Assembly (NCBI GenBank): GCA_963792205.1
Contig: CAWBVI010000004.1
Span: 1,364,001 to 1,428,000, forward strand
Source of the DNA: DATDAH01 sp963792205
GTDB lineage: Bacteria; Actinomycetota; Acidimicrobiia; Acidimicrobiales; DATDAH01
DNA: 64,000 bases
Direction: 5' to 3'
A program made the translations under genes and the position numbers. Every line of letters begins with the position of its first letter. The stretch's first letter is position 1. A model generated the notes under the pieces. That model had not been told where the DNA came from and did no database searches. It worked only from the letters and a program-made list of their open reading frames with translations. This document shows positions 50,205 to 57,666 of the stretch, piece after piece.

Positions 50205-50795
50205 ATGGCCACCCAGGGGGAGCGCCGGGCGCGGACGCGCCAGGCCCTGCTCGACGCCGCCGCGGAGCTGTTCGCCGCCCGCGGGGTCGAGGGGGCGTCG
50301 GTGGACGCCATCGCCGAGGCGGCCGACCGGACGTCGGGCGCGGTGTACGACCACTTCGGCAGCAAGGACGGCCTGCTCCACGCCCTGCTCGAGGGCTGGA
50401 TCGACGACGTCGCCGCGGTGACCGGCGCCGAGCTGAGCACGGCCACCACGCTCGAGGAGCGGATGGGGGTCATGTGGCGCAACGTCGCCGACCCCGTGGT
50501 CGGTGACGGCCGCTGGATCGCGCTGGAGCACGAGCTCTGGAGCCACGCCACCCGCGACGAGGAGGCTCGCCGGTACCTCGCTCGGCGCTACCGGGCCGTG
50601 TTCGACGCGTTGGACGAGGGGGTCAGCGAGTGGGCGGGGGAGGGCGCGGCCGGTGTCGGCCCCGCCCTCATCGGCCTGCTGCTGGGCCTCGAGATGATGC
50701 GCCGGGTCGATCCCGACTCGGTGCCCGACGAGCTGGCCGTCGCCGCCCTGTGCGGCGTGGTCAACCGAGCGCACACGGGAGCGACCGCTTCATGA
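50205..50795 (+). CDS. TetR-family transcriptional regulator
   Basis: 196 residues. N-terminal TetR helix-turn-helix (about 8-55: R-R-A-R-T-R-Q-A-L-L-D-A-A-A-E-L-F-A-A-R-G, then T-S-G-A-V-Y-D-H-F-G-S-K-D-G-L). C-terminal ligand-binding helices are of unknown specificity. Its stop overlaps the P450 ATG by 4 nt (ATGA). A palindrome just upstream is the likely autoregulatory site. Confidence 0.92.
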   Translation: MATQGERRARTRQALLDAAAELFAARGVEGASVDAIAEAADRTSGAVYDHFGSKDGLLHALLEGWIDDVAAVTGAELSTATTLEERMGVMWRNVADPVVGDGRWIALEHELWSHATRDEEARRYLARRYRAVFDALDEGVSEWAGEGAAGVGPALIGLLLGLEMMRRVDPDSVPDELAVAALCGVVNRAHTGATAS

Positions 50796-52015
50796 CCGTG
50801 ACCGAGATCGACGGCATCGACCTCCTGGCTGCCACCTGGGGCCGGGGCGTTCCCCACGACCAGTTCGACCGTCTCCGGGCGGTCGCCCCGGTGTGCTGGC
50901 ACCCCGAGCCGGACGACACGGGGTTCTGGGCGGTCACCAAGCACGAGGACGTGGTCGCCGTGAGCCGGGACTCCGCCACCTTCTCCGCGGAGGTGGGCGG
51001 CGTCTTCATCCCCACCCAGGACGAGGAGGCCCTCGCCTCCCTCCGCCTGACGATCCTGATGATGGATCCCCCCAAGCACCACCGGTACCGGCGCCTGGTG
51101 TCCCGGGGCTTCACCCCCCGGATGATCGCCAAGCTGGTCGACGAGATCGAGCGCCGGGCGGAGCGGGTCATCGACGAGGTCTGCGAGAAGGGCGAGGTCG
51201 AGTTCGTCGCGGAGATCGCGGCGCAGGTCCCGGTCCAGATGATCTGCGAGATGATCGGGCTGGAGCAGGAGCAGTGGCCCCGGATGTTCGAGCTGAGCAA
51301 CCAGCTCATCGGCTCCCGGGACGATCCTGACTACCAGGGCGAGGATCCCACCGTGGCGTCCATGGAGGTGTACGCCCTCTGCGACGAGGTCGCCGCCGAC
51401 CGCCGTCAGAACCCCCGCGACGACCTCATGACCGCCCTGGTCGAGGCCGAGGTCGAGGGCGAGCGCCTGACCGACGCCGAGCTCAACCTCTTCTTCATCA
51501 CCCTCATCGTGGCCGGCAACGAGACCACCCGGAACCTCATCAACCACTCGCTGCTCGCCGTCGTCGAGCACCCCGACCAGGCCCGACGCCTGCGGGACGA
51601 TCCGTCCCTGTGGGACACGGGGGTCGACGAGATGCTCCGCTGGGGCAGCTCCATCCACAACTTCCGGCGCACGGCCACCCGGGACACCGAACTGCGGGGG
51701 GTGCCGATCCGGGCGGGGGACAAGGTCGTCCTCTACTACGCCTCGGCCAACCGGGACGAGGACGTGTTCGACGACCCGCACGCCTTCGACGTCGGACGCA
51801 CGCCCAACGAGCACGTCACCTTCGGCGGCGGGGGCGAGCACTACTGCCTCGGGGCCAGCCTGGCCAAGGCCGAGATCCGGGCCACCATGCGCCAGATCAT
51901 CGAGCGCCTCCCCGATCTCGAGCTGGCCGGGCCCTACGACCGCTTGCACTCCGACTTCGTGAACGGGATCAAGACGATGCCCGTCCGCTTCACCCCCACC
52001 GCGCCCCGCGCCTAG
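50792..52015 (+). CDS. Cytochrome P450 (CYP125/CYP142-like)
   Basis: 407 residues. I-helix A-G-N-E-T-T with the Asn variant seen in the CYP125/142/124 group, E-M-L-R of the ExxR motif, F-R-R-T-A-T-R-D-T-E-L, and heme loop F-G-G-G-G-E-H-Y-C-L-G with Cys352. This group often hydroxylates steroid side chains or branched lipids; substrate here is inference. Start ATG 50792 is set by overlap with the tetR stop. Cotranscribed with a nitronate monooxygenase gene. Confidence 0.9.
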   Translation: MTVTEIDGIDLLAATWGRGVPHDQFDRLRAVAPVCWHPEPDDTGFWAVTKHEDVVAVSRDSATFSAEVGGVFIPTQDEEALASLRLTILMMDPPKHHRYRRLVSRGFTPRMIAKLVDEIERRAERVIDEVCEKGEVEFVAEIAAQVPVQMICEMIGLEQEQWPRMFELSNQLIGSRDDPDYQGEDPTVASMEVYALCDEVAADRRQNPRDDLMTALVEAEVEGERLTDAELNLFFITLIVAGNETTRNLINHSLLAVVEHPDQARRLRDDPSLWDTGVDEMLRWGSSIHNFRRTATRDTELRGVPIRAGDKVVLYYASANRDEDVFDDPHAFDVGRTPNEHVTFGGGGEHYCLGASLAKAEIRATMRQIIERLPDLELAGPYDRLHSDFVNGIKTMPVRFTPTAPRA

Positions 52016-52026
52016 GAGGCCTCGAC

Positions 52027-53157
52027 ATGCGCACCCCACTCTGCGACGAGCTCGGCATCGAGTTCCCCATCTTCGCCTTCACCCACTGCCGCGACGTGGT
52101 GGCGGCGGTGTCGAAGGCCGGTGGCTTCGGCGTCCTCGGCGCTGTCGGCTTCACCCCCGAGCAGCTCGAGATCGAGCTGGCCTGGATCGACGACCACGTC
52201 GGCGACGCTCCGTACGGCGTCGACATCGTCATCCCCGGCAAGTACGAGGGGATGGGGGACATGGACCCCGACCACCTCGCCGACGAGCTCCGGAAGATGG
52301 TGCCCCAGAGCCACCTGGACTTCGCCAGGAAGGTCCTGGCCGACCGGGGCGTGCCCGAGCTCCCCGAGGACGAGGGCAACTCCATGCGCCTCCTGGGCTG
52401 GACCGAGGCGACGGCGACGCCCCAGATCGAGGTCGCTCTCGCCCATCCCAAGGTCAAGCTCATCGCGAACGCCCTCGGCACGCCGCCCACGGAGGTCATC
52501 GACCACATCCACGACGCCGGGCTGAAGGTGGCGGCGTTGTGCGGGTCGCCCTACCAGGCCCTGAAGCACAAGGAGGCCGGCGTTGACATCGTGATCGGCC
52601 AGGGTGGTGAAGGCGGTGGCCACACCGGCGACGTCGGCTCCATCGTGCTGTGGCCCCAGATCGCGAAGGCGATCGCCCCCACGCCGCTGCTGGCGGCCGG
52701 CGGCATCGGATCGGGCGAGCAGATCGCCGCCGCGCTGGCCATGGGCGCCCAGGGCGTCTGGGCCGGCTCCCTCTGGCTCACGGTCGAGGAGGCCGACCTG
52801 CCCCCGGCCCAGAAGCAGCAGCTCCTCGACGCCTCGTCGCGGGACACGGTCCGGAGCCGCAGCTTCACGGGCAAGCCCTGCCGGATGATCCGCACGGAGT
52901 GGACCGATGCGTGGGAGGCGCCCGACGCCCCTGACCCACTGCCCATGCCGCTGCAGTACATGGTGTCCGGCGACTGCGTGGCCCGCAGCCACCGCTACGC
53001 CGACAAGGCCCTCTCGGTCATGTTCAACCCGGCCGGACAGGTCGTCGGCCAGCTCGACCACGTCGAGAAGACCAGTGCGGTCATCCAACGCCTCGTCGAG
53101 GAGTACCTCGACGCCGTCGACCGCCTGACGAGGCTGACCGAGGCCGCCTCGGCCTAG
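52027..53157 (+). CDS. Nitronate monooxygenase family protein (paralogue of 40459-41592)
   Basis: 376 residues. FMN TIM-barrel with I-F-A-F-T-H-C-R-D-V-V-A-A-V-S-K-A-G-G, G-Q-G-G-E-G-G-G-H-T-G-D near 195 and L-L-A-A-G-G-I-G-S-G-E-Q near 225. Similarity to the copy at 40459 is high throughout, including T-V-R-S-R-S-F-T-G-K-P. AGGAGG precedes the ATG, 11 nt after the P450 stop. With TetR and P450 it forms a regulated catabolic or detoxification operon. Confidence 0.9.
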   Translation: MRTPLCDELGIEFPIFAFTHCRDVVAAVSKAGGFGVLGAVGFTPEQLEIELAWIDDHVGDAPYGVDIVIPGKYEGMGDMDPDHLADELRKMVPQSHLDFARKVLADRGVPELPEDEGNSMRLLGWTEATATPQIEVALAHPKVKLIANALGTPPTEVIDHIHDAGLKVAALCGSPYQALKHKEAGVDIVIGQGGEGGGHTGDVGSIVLWPQIAKAIAPTPLLAAGGIGSGEQIAAALAMGAQGVWAGSLWLTVEEADLPPAQKQQLLDASSRDTVRSRSFTGKPCRMIRTEWTDAWEAPDAPDPLPMPLQYMVSGDCVARSHRYADKALSVMFNPAGQVVGQLDHVEKTSAVIQRLVEEYLDAVDRLTRLTEAASA

Positions 53158-53900
53158 CTCGACGTGAGCAGGAACTGGAGCTCGAGGGTGAAGTCGTCGG
53201 ACACGCCGAGGACGATCGGGCTGGACGGCGCCACGACGTCGTAGTCGGGCAGGGTCTGGTCGATCGAGCCGACCAGGACCACGGTGTCGTCGACCAGTTG
53301 AGCCTCCATCGGGAAGTCGACGCTGCGGGTCACGCCGTGGATGGTCAGGTCGCCCACCGCCGTGGCGGTCACCGCTTCGCCCTCGGCTGCGCCGGATCCC
53401 AGCGCGATGGGCTCGGTCAGGGTGAAGGTGGCCGTCGGGAACGAGGAGGTCTCCAGGGCCTCCTGCACGCGGTCGTCGCGGCGGGACTCGTTCGTCGTGA
53501 TCGTCGTGAGGTCGACCTCGAAGTCGGCCTCGGTGACGTCGGTGCCCTCGATGGTGAACGACCCGGTCACGTCACCGGTGCGACCCACCGCGGTGGCGGA
53601 CCCGACGCCGGCCAGCTCCTCATTGATGCGGAACCCGGCGAAGGTCCCCGTCGCGGTCTCGAAGTCGAACTCGCCGGTCTCGGTGTCGACCGTCCAGATC
53701 CCGTCGACCGCGCTCTCGGGCGCGCTCGTCCCCGGTGCAGCCGTCGTGGAGCTCGGGTCGTCGTCCTCGACTTGGTCGACCGCGGATTCGAGCGAGACCG
53801 CCTCCGGCGCGTCGTCCCTCAGGTACCAGTAGAGGCCGCCACCGATGAGGGCGGCCACCACGATGCCCCCGACGATGAGGACCTTGGCTCGCGTCGACAT
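53154..53900 (-). CDS. YceI-like domain protein, membrane-anchored
   Basis: 248 residues. N-terminal membrane anchor (about 7-27, V-L-I-V-G-G-I-V-V-A-A-L-I-G-G-G-L), a Ser/Thr/Asp linker, then a YceI lipocalin-like barrel from about 65 (G-I-W-T-V-D-T-E-T-G-E-F-D-F, G-S-F-T-I-E-G, S-R-R-D-D-R-V-Q-E-A-L-E-T-S-S-F-P-T-A-T-F). YceI proteins bind isoprenoid or amphipathic ligands. TAGGGT (53914-53909) is 8 nt before the ATG. The stop overlaps the nitronate monooxygenase gene by 4 nt. Confidence 0.85.
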   Translation of the reverse strand: MSTRAKVLIVGGIVVAALIGGGLYWYLRDDAPEAVSLESAVDQVEDDDPSSTTAAPGTSAPESAVDGIWTVDTETGEFDFETATGTFAGFRINEELAGVGSATAVGRTGDVTGSFTIEGTDVTEADFEVDLTTITTNESRRDDRVQEALETSSFPTATFTLTEPIALGSGAAEGEAVTATAVGDLTIHGVTRSVDFPMEAQLVDDTVVLVGSIDQTLPDYDVVAPSSPIVLGVSDDFTLELQFLLTSS

Positions 53901-53992
53901 GGTCAACGACCCTAGGGGGAGCACCTGGTGGCGCTGTCGCGCGGCTTCGAAGAACTGGTGAAGAATCCGCTCGCGCCGACCTAGGGTCGCGC

Positions 53993-54733
53993 ATGCCCAT
54001 CGACGCTCCCGCTCTGATCCGCGAGCAGTCGGTCCGGGCCCTGGCGGCGATGGCTGCCGACCCCGACGGCGCCGTCTCCTGGTGTGGGGACTGGAAGGTG
54101 CGGGACGTCGTCGCCCACATCGGTGGCGGCCACGAGATGGCGGCCCGCATCGTCGACGGCCGACCCACGGCCGACCTCGCCGTTCGGGGCGAGTTCCAGG
54201 TGCCGGAGGGCGACGACGAGGAGGTGGCGGCGTGGGTGAGGGTGGCGAGTGCACACCTCCTGGACGCGCTCGACGGCGTCGAGCCCGCCGCCGAGTGCTG
54301 GACCTGGTGGCCCGATGACCCCACGGTTGGCTTCTGGGCTCGGCGCATGGCCCACGAGACCCTGATCCATCGCTGGGACGCCGAGCGGGGCGCCGGTCTC
54401 GTCCCGGAGCCGATGGCGCCGTCCGATGCCGCCGATGGCATCGACGAGATGCTCGACCGCTTCGTCGGCCTGACCCGGATCCTCTTCTCGGCGCCAGGTG
54501 CGGGGGAGTCGGCCCACCTCCACTGCAGCGACACGGACGGCGAGTGGCTCATCACCTTCCTCCCCGAGGGTCGGCACGAGCTGACCCGCGAGCACGCCAA
54601 GGGCGATGTGGCCTTCCGGGGTCCGGCCGAGGACCTGCTCCTCTTCCTCTGGGGCCGCGACCAGGACGGCGTGGAGACCCTCGGCGACGACGCCGTGGCT
54701 GCCCGTTGGCGCGAGCTCGTCCCCCCGATGTGA
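53993..54733 (+). CDS. Mycothiol-dependent maleylpyruvate isomerase-family enzyme, first gene of the selenoprotein operon
   Basis: 246 residues, DinB/MDMPI fold. The first metal His is in V-R-D-V-V-A-H-I-G-G near 42, the other pair in R-R-M-A-H-E-T-L-I-H-R-W-D-A-E near 117-131. The C-terminal MDMPI-C domain has A-H-L-H-C-S-D-T-D-G-E and E-H-A-K-G-D-V-A-F-R-G. TAGGGT at 53982-53987 is 5 nt before the ATG. Its stop shares one base with the ATG of the next gene (TGATG), tying it to the thioredoxin-like and selenoprotein genes. Confidence 0.85.
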   Translation: MPIDAPALIREQSVRALAAMAADPDGAVSWCGDWKVRDVVAHIGGGHEMAARIVDGRPTADLAVRGEFQVPEGDDEEVAAWVRVASAHLLDALDGVEPAAECWTWWPDDPTVGFWARRMAHETLIHRWDAERGAGLVPEPMAPSDAADGIDEMLDRFVGLTRILFSAPGAGESAHLHCSDTDGEWLITFLPEGRHELTREHAKGDVAFRGPAEDLLLFLWGRDQDGVETLGDDAVAARWRELVPPM

Positions 54734-56175
54734 TGGCCGCGCCGACGATCGTCCAGGACGGGTTGGTCGCCGTCGTCAAGCGGGACTGCCCGACGTGCAC
54801 GCTGGTCGCCCCCGTCCTGGTCGACCTGGCCGATCGCACCGAGATCACCGTCCTCAGCCAGGACGATCCCACGTTCCCCGAGGGGATCGACGGTGTGGTC
54901 GACGACACCGACCTCGACTTCTCGTGGCACCACGACCTCGACACCGTGCCCACCCTGCTCCGCTTCGTCGATGGCGAGGAGGAGGGCCGCACCGTCGGCT
55001 GGGACCGCTGGGCGTGGCAGGCGTTCACCGACACCGGTGACCTCGGTGGCGACCTCCCCGACTACCGGCCCGGCTGCGGCTCCCTGAACGTCGACCCTGA
55101 CCGGGTCGACGAGCTGGCGGTGCGCTTCGGCGGCTCGGTCCTGCGCAGCCGCCGCGTCCAGCTGGCCACCCTGGAGGACGACTTCGAGGCGCTCTTCGAC
55201 CGGGGCTGGGCCGACGGTCTCCCGGTCGTCCCCCCGACCGAGGAGCGCGTGCTGCGCATGCTCGAGGGCACCAGCCGGGCCCCGGACGAGGTCGTGGCCG
55301 TCATCCCGCCCGACCTCGTCGAGGGCACGGTCGAGAAGGTGGCCGTCAACGCCGTGATGGCGGGCTGTCGCCCCGAGTACCTCCCGGTCGTGCTGGCCGC
55401 GGTCGAAGCGGCCTGCACCGACGAGTTCAACATGCACGGCCTGCTGGCCACGACCTGGTTCAGCGGGCCGATGGTGGTGGTCAACGGTCCGGTGCGCCGG
55501 CGCATCGGGATGAACAGCGGGGGCAACGCCCTCGGCCAGGGCAACCGGGCCAACAGCACCATCGGCCGGGCCCTGCAGCTCGTGGTCCGCAACGTGGGCG
55601 GCGGCCGGCCCGGCGGGGTGGACCGGGCCACCCTGGGCCATCCCGGCAAGCTCGGGTTCTGCTTCGCCGAGGACGAGGAGGGCTCGCCCTGGGAACCGCT
55701 GTCGGTCCACCGCGGCCTCGACGCCGGCGTCGACGCGGTGACCCTCTTCGCCGCCGAAGGGGTACGGGGGATCGTCGACCAGCTCTCGCGGGAGCCGGAG
55801 TCGCTGGCCCGCTCGTTCGCCGCCTGCCTCCGCACGGCAGCCCACCCCAAGCTGGTCCTGGGCTTCGACGCCACCCTCGTGGTCTCGCCCGAGCACGCCC
55901 GGGTCTTCGCCGAAGCGGGTTGGAGCCGTCAGCGCCTGCTCGACGAGCTCACCGCGCTGCTCACCTTCGACGGGGCCGACCTGGTCCGGGGCGCGGGCGA
56001 CATCGCCGAGGGCCTACCCGAAGGGTTCGCCGGTGCCACCCTGCCCAAGTTCCGGCCCGGCGGCCTGCTCATCGTCCACGCCGGCGGCGGCGCCGGGCTG
56101 TTCTCTGCCATCATCGGGGGCTGGGTCAGCGGTGCCGGTGGCAGTGAGATCGTGACCAAGGAGGTCCTGTCGTGA
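54733..56175 (+). CDS. Thioredoxin-like domain fused to a large conserved domain, partner of the UGSC selenoprotein
   Basis: 480 residues. Residues 1-100 look thioredoxin-like: V-V-K-R-D-C-P-T-C-T-L-V-A-P-V-L with a CxxC pair (C19/C22) and T-V-P-T-L-L-R-F with the cis-Pro. The remaining 370 residues begin L-F-D-R-G-W-A-D-G-L-P-V-V-P-P-T-E-E-R-V near 155 and contain N-M-H-G-L-L-A-T-T, G-M-N-S-G-G-N-A-L-G-Q-G-N-R-A-N-S-T-I-G-R-A near 260 and H-A-G-G-G-A-G near 455. I know no function for this domain. The GTGA overlap with the next gene implies coupled synthesis with the selenoprotein. Confidence 0.72.
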   Translation: MAAPTIVQDGLVAVVKRDCPTCTLVAPVLVDLADRTEITVLSQDDPTFPEGIDGVVDDTDLDFSWHHDLDTVPTLLRFVDGEEEGRTVGWDRWAWQAFTDTGDLGGDLPDYRPGCGSLNVDPDRVDELAVRFGGSVLRSRRVQLATLEDDFEALFDRGWADGLPVVPPTEERVLRMLEGTSRAPDEVVAVIPPDLVEGTVEKVAVNAVMAGCRPEYLPVVLAAVEAACTDEFNMHGLLATTWFSGPMVVVNGPVRRRIGMNSGGNALGQGNRANSTIGRALQLVVRNVGGGRPGGVDRATLGHPGKLGFCFAEDEEGSPWEPLSVHRGLDAGVDAVTLFAAEGVRGIVDQLSREPESLARSFAACLRTAAHPKLVLGFDATLVVSPEHARVFAEAGWSRQRLLDELTALLTFDGADLVRGAGDIAEGLPEGFAGATLPKFRPGGLLIVHAGGGAGLFSAIIGGWVSGAGGSEIVTKEVLS

Positions 56176-56693
56176 CGACCATCCTGGATCCCACGGGCGA
56201 GCGCACGCCGGCCGAGCGCACCCTGCTCGACCGACCGGCCTCCGTCGACGGGTTGATCGTGGGGCTGCTCGACATCAGCAAGCCGCGGGGCAACGTGTTC
56301 CTCGACCAGGTCCAGCTGCGCCTGACGGAACGGGGTGCCACCGTCGAGCGCTTCACCAAGCCCACCTTCACCAAGCCGGCCCCGGCCGACCTGCGCTACG
56401 AGATCGCGCAGCGGTGCCACGTGGTCATCGAAGCCCTCGCCGATTGAGGCTCGTGCACGTCGTGCAGTGTGCACGACATCGCTGATCTGGAGCAGCGGGG
56501 GATCCCCAGCGCGTTCGTGGCCTCGACGGAGTTCGTCGAGGCCGCCGAAGCGCAGGCCGTCGCCCTCGGCTTCCCCGCGGCGCGGGTCTTCGTGCCCCAC
56601 CCCATCCAGGACCGCACCGACGACGAGATGCGCGCCCTGGCCGATGCCGCCGTCGACGAGATCGTGGCCGCCGTCACCGCGGGATCGGGGTGA
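56172..56693 (+). CDS. UGSC-family selenoprotein, in-frame TGA (Sec92)
   Basis: The frame from GTG 56172 reads 91 residues, meets TGA at 56445-56447, then stays open with good protein sequence to TGA 56693, giving 173 residues. The residues around the TGA read E-A-L-A-D-U-G-S-C-T-S-C-S-V-H-D, the U-G-S-C motif of a known (seleno)protein family whose other members have Cys at this place. Both halves belong to one fold: G-L-L-D-I-S-K-P-R-G-N before, and L-E-Q-R-G-I-P-S-A-F-V-A-S-T-E-F and A-R-V-F-V-P-H-P-I-Q-D after. An 8-bp hairpin starts 3 nt after the TGA. Likely a selenol redox enzyme acting with the upstream thioredoxin-like protein. Confidence 0.88.
56451..56476 (+). promoter_or_regulatory. 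SECIS-like hairpin after the Sec codon
   Basis: TCGTGCAC (56451-56458) and GTGCACGA (56469-56476) form a perfect 8-bp stem with a 10-nt loop containing G-U (GTCGTGCAGT). It starts 3 nt downstream of the TGA and lies within the coding frame, as bacterial SECIS elements do. It would recruit SelB with Sec-tRNA. Confidence 0.6.
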
Positions 56694-57138
56694 GGTCGAG
56701 GCCGGTCGCCTCGAGGCAACGGCGGAACCCGTCGTCGAGGATGCGGTCGTGGCCCTGGACGAGGACGGGGCCGGCCACGACGCCGAGCGCCCGCAGCAGG
56801 CGCCGCCGGGGCGCCAGCGACCAGTGCAGGCCGACCTCGCTCCCGCTGTCCACCGACGCGACGGTCACGGTTGACTCACCGATGACGTCGCCGCCGACGG
56901 CGATGACCACCCGCCGGGGTGCCTCCACCTCGGTGAGCTCGAGATCGAGGCGGAGCCGGTAGCCGGCGGGGGCCCGCACGACGGCCCGCGTCGTGGCGCC
57001 ACGCGCCAGTGGCGGCGGCTCGAACGAGATCAGGAACGGCCACCACGAGGGGTAGGCGGAGAAGTCGAGGACGGTGGCCCACACGTGTTCGTGCGGCTGG
57101 CTCGAGCGCCACCGCCGTTCGGCGGTCAGGGCCCGCAC
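56674..57138 (-). CDS. SRPBCC (START-like) family protein
   Basis: 154 residues. Polyketide cyclase/START-like fold: W-R-S-S-Q-P-H-E-H-V-W-A-T-V-L-D-F-S-A-Y-P-S-W-W-P-F at residues 10-35, then the long beta sheet, and a C-terminal helix with R-A-L-G-V-V-A-G-P-V-L. Binds a hydrophobic ligand, unidentified. The GTG start has no visible Shine-Dalgarno sequence. Its 3' end overlaps the end of the selenoprotein gene by 20 bp, convergently. Confidence 0.78.
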   Translation of the reverse strand: MRALTAERRWRSSQPHEHVWATVLDFSAYPSWWPFLISFEPPPLARGATTRAVVRAPAGYRLRLDLELTEVEAPRRVVIAVGGDVIGESTVTVASVDSGSEVGLHWSLAPRRRLLRALGVVAGPVLVQGHDRILDDGFRRCLEATGLDLTPIPR

Positions 57139-57147
57139 GGAGACGGG

Positions 57148-57579
57148 TCAGGTCCGGGGCTCGAGCAGGACCACCGGGATCTCGCGCTCGGTCTTCTTCT
57201 GGTACCCGGCGTAGTTGTCGTGGTCCTCGGTGATGAGCGGCCACAGCCGGGCCCGCTCCTGGGCATCGGCGACGTGGGCGGTCATCTTCTGCGTCGGCTT
57301 TCCCGGGTGCGTGACCTCGACGTCGGGGTTGTCCCGCAGGTTCAGGAACCAGGCCGGGTGCTCGTCGTTGCCGCCCTTGGAGGCGACGACGGCGATGGTG
57401 TCGCCCTCGGTGTAGGGGGCGGTCAGCATCACCTTGCGGGGCTGGCCGCTCTTGCGGCCGATGGTGGTGAGCTCGAACGCCGGCATCCCCAGCAGCCGGT
57501 TGCCGACCTTGCCGAACGTGAGGGTGAGCGTGGCCTTGTGGATCGCGTTCATCAGCTTGAGCTGGAGGTCGCTGGGCAT
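57148..57579 (-). CDS. Deazaflavin (F420)-dependent nitroreductase-family protein (Ddn-like)
   Basis: 143 residues. The split-barrel core of the family is clear: A-F-E-L-T-T-I-G-R-K-S-G-Q-P-R near residue 34 (F420-phosphate binding), A-V-V-A-S-K-G-G-N-D-E-H-P-A-W-F-L-N-L near 64, and P-L-I-T-E-D-H-D-N-Y-A-G-Y near 112. It transfers hydride from reduced F420 to quinones or nitro compounds. It precedes the SRPBCC gene by 9 nt and probably shares its transcript. Confidence 0.9.
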   Translation of the reverse strand: MPSDLQLKLMNAIHKATLTLTFGKVGNRLLGMPAFELTTIGRKSGQPRKVMLTAPYTEGDTIAVVASKGGNDEHPAWFLNLRDNPDVEVTHPGKPTQKMTAHVADAQERARLWPLITEDHDNYAGYQKKTEREIPVVLLEPRT

Positions 57580-57654
57580 GGCGTGACTTGAGCAGGCGGG
57601 GCCGACCACGTCAACCGGGACCGGTACGCCGAGCTGCTCGACCTTTGAGGCTCG

Positions 57655-57660
57655 TAGCGT
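57655..57660 (+). promoter_or_regulatory. Leaderless promoter -10 TAGCGT
   Basis: TAGCGT is 6 nt before GTG 57667. The 12 nt TAGCGTCGAGGC recur exactly at 59896-59907 before the TetR gene, showing a shared promoter and start-site sequence. Confidence 0.5.
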
Positions 57661-57666
57661 CGAGGC

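Noticed and set aside
56469..56693. Separate small gene starting at GTG 56469
   Set aside because: It is in the same frame as the upstream part, lacks a ribosome binding site or -10 box, and its sequence is the C-terminal half of the UGSC protein.
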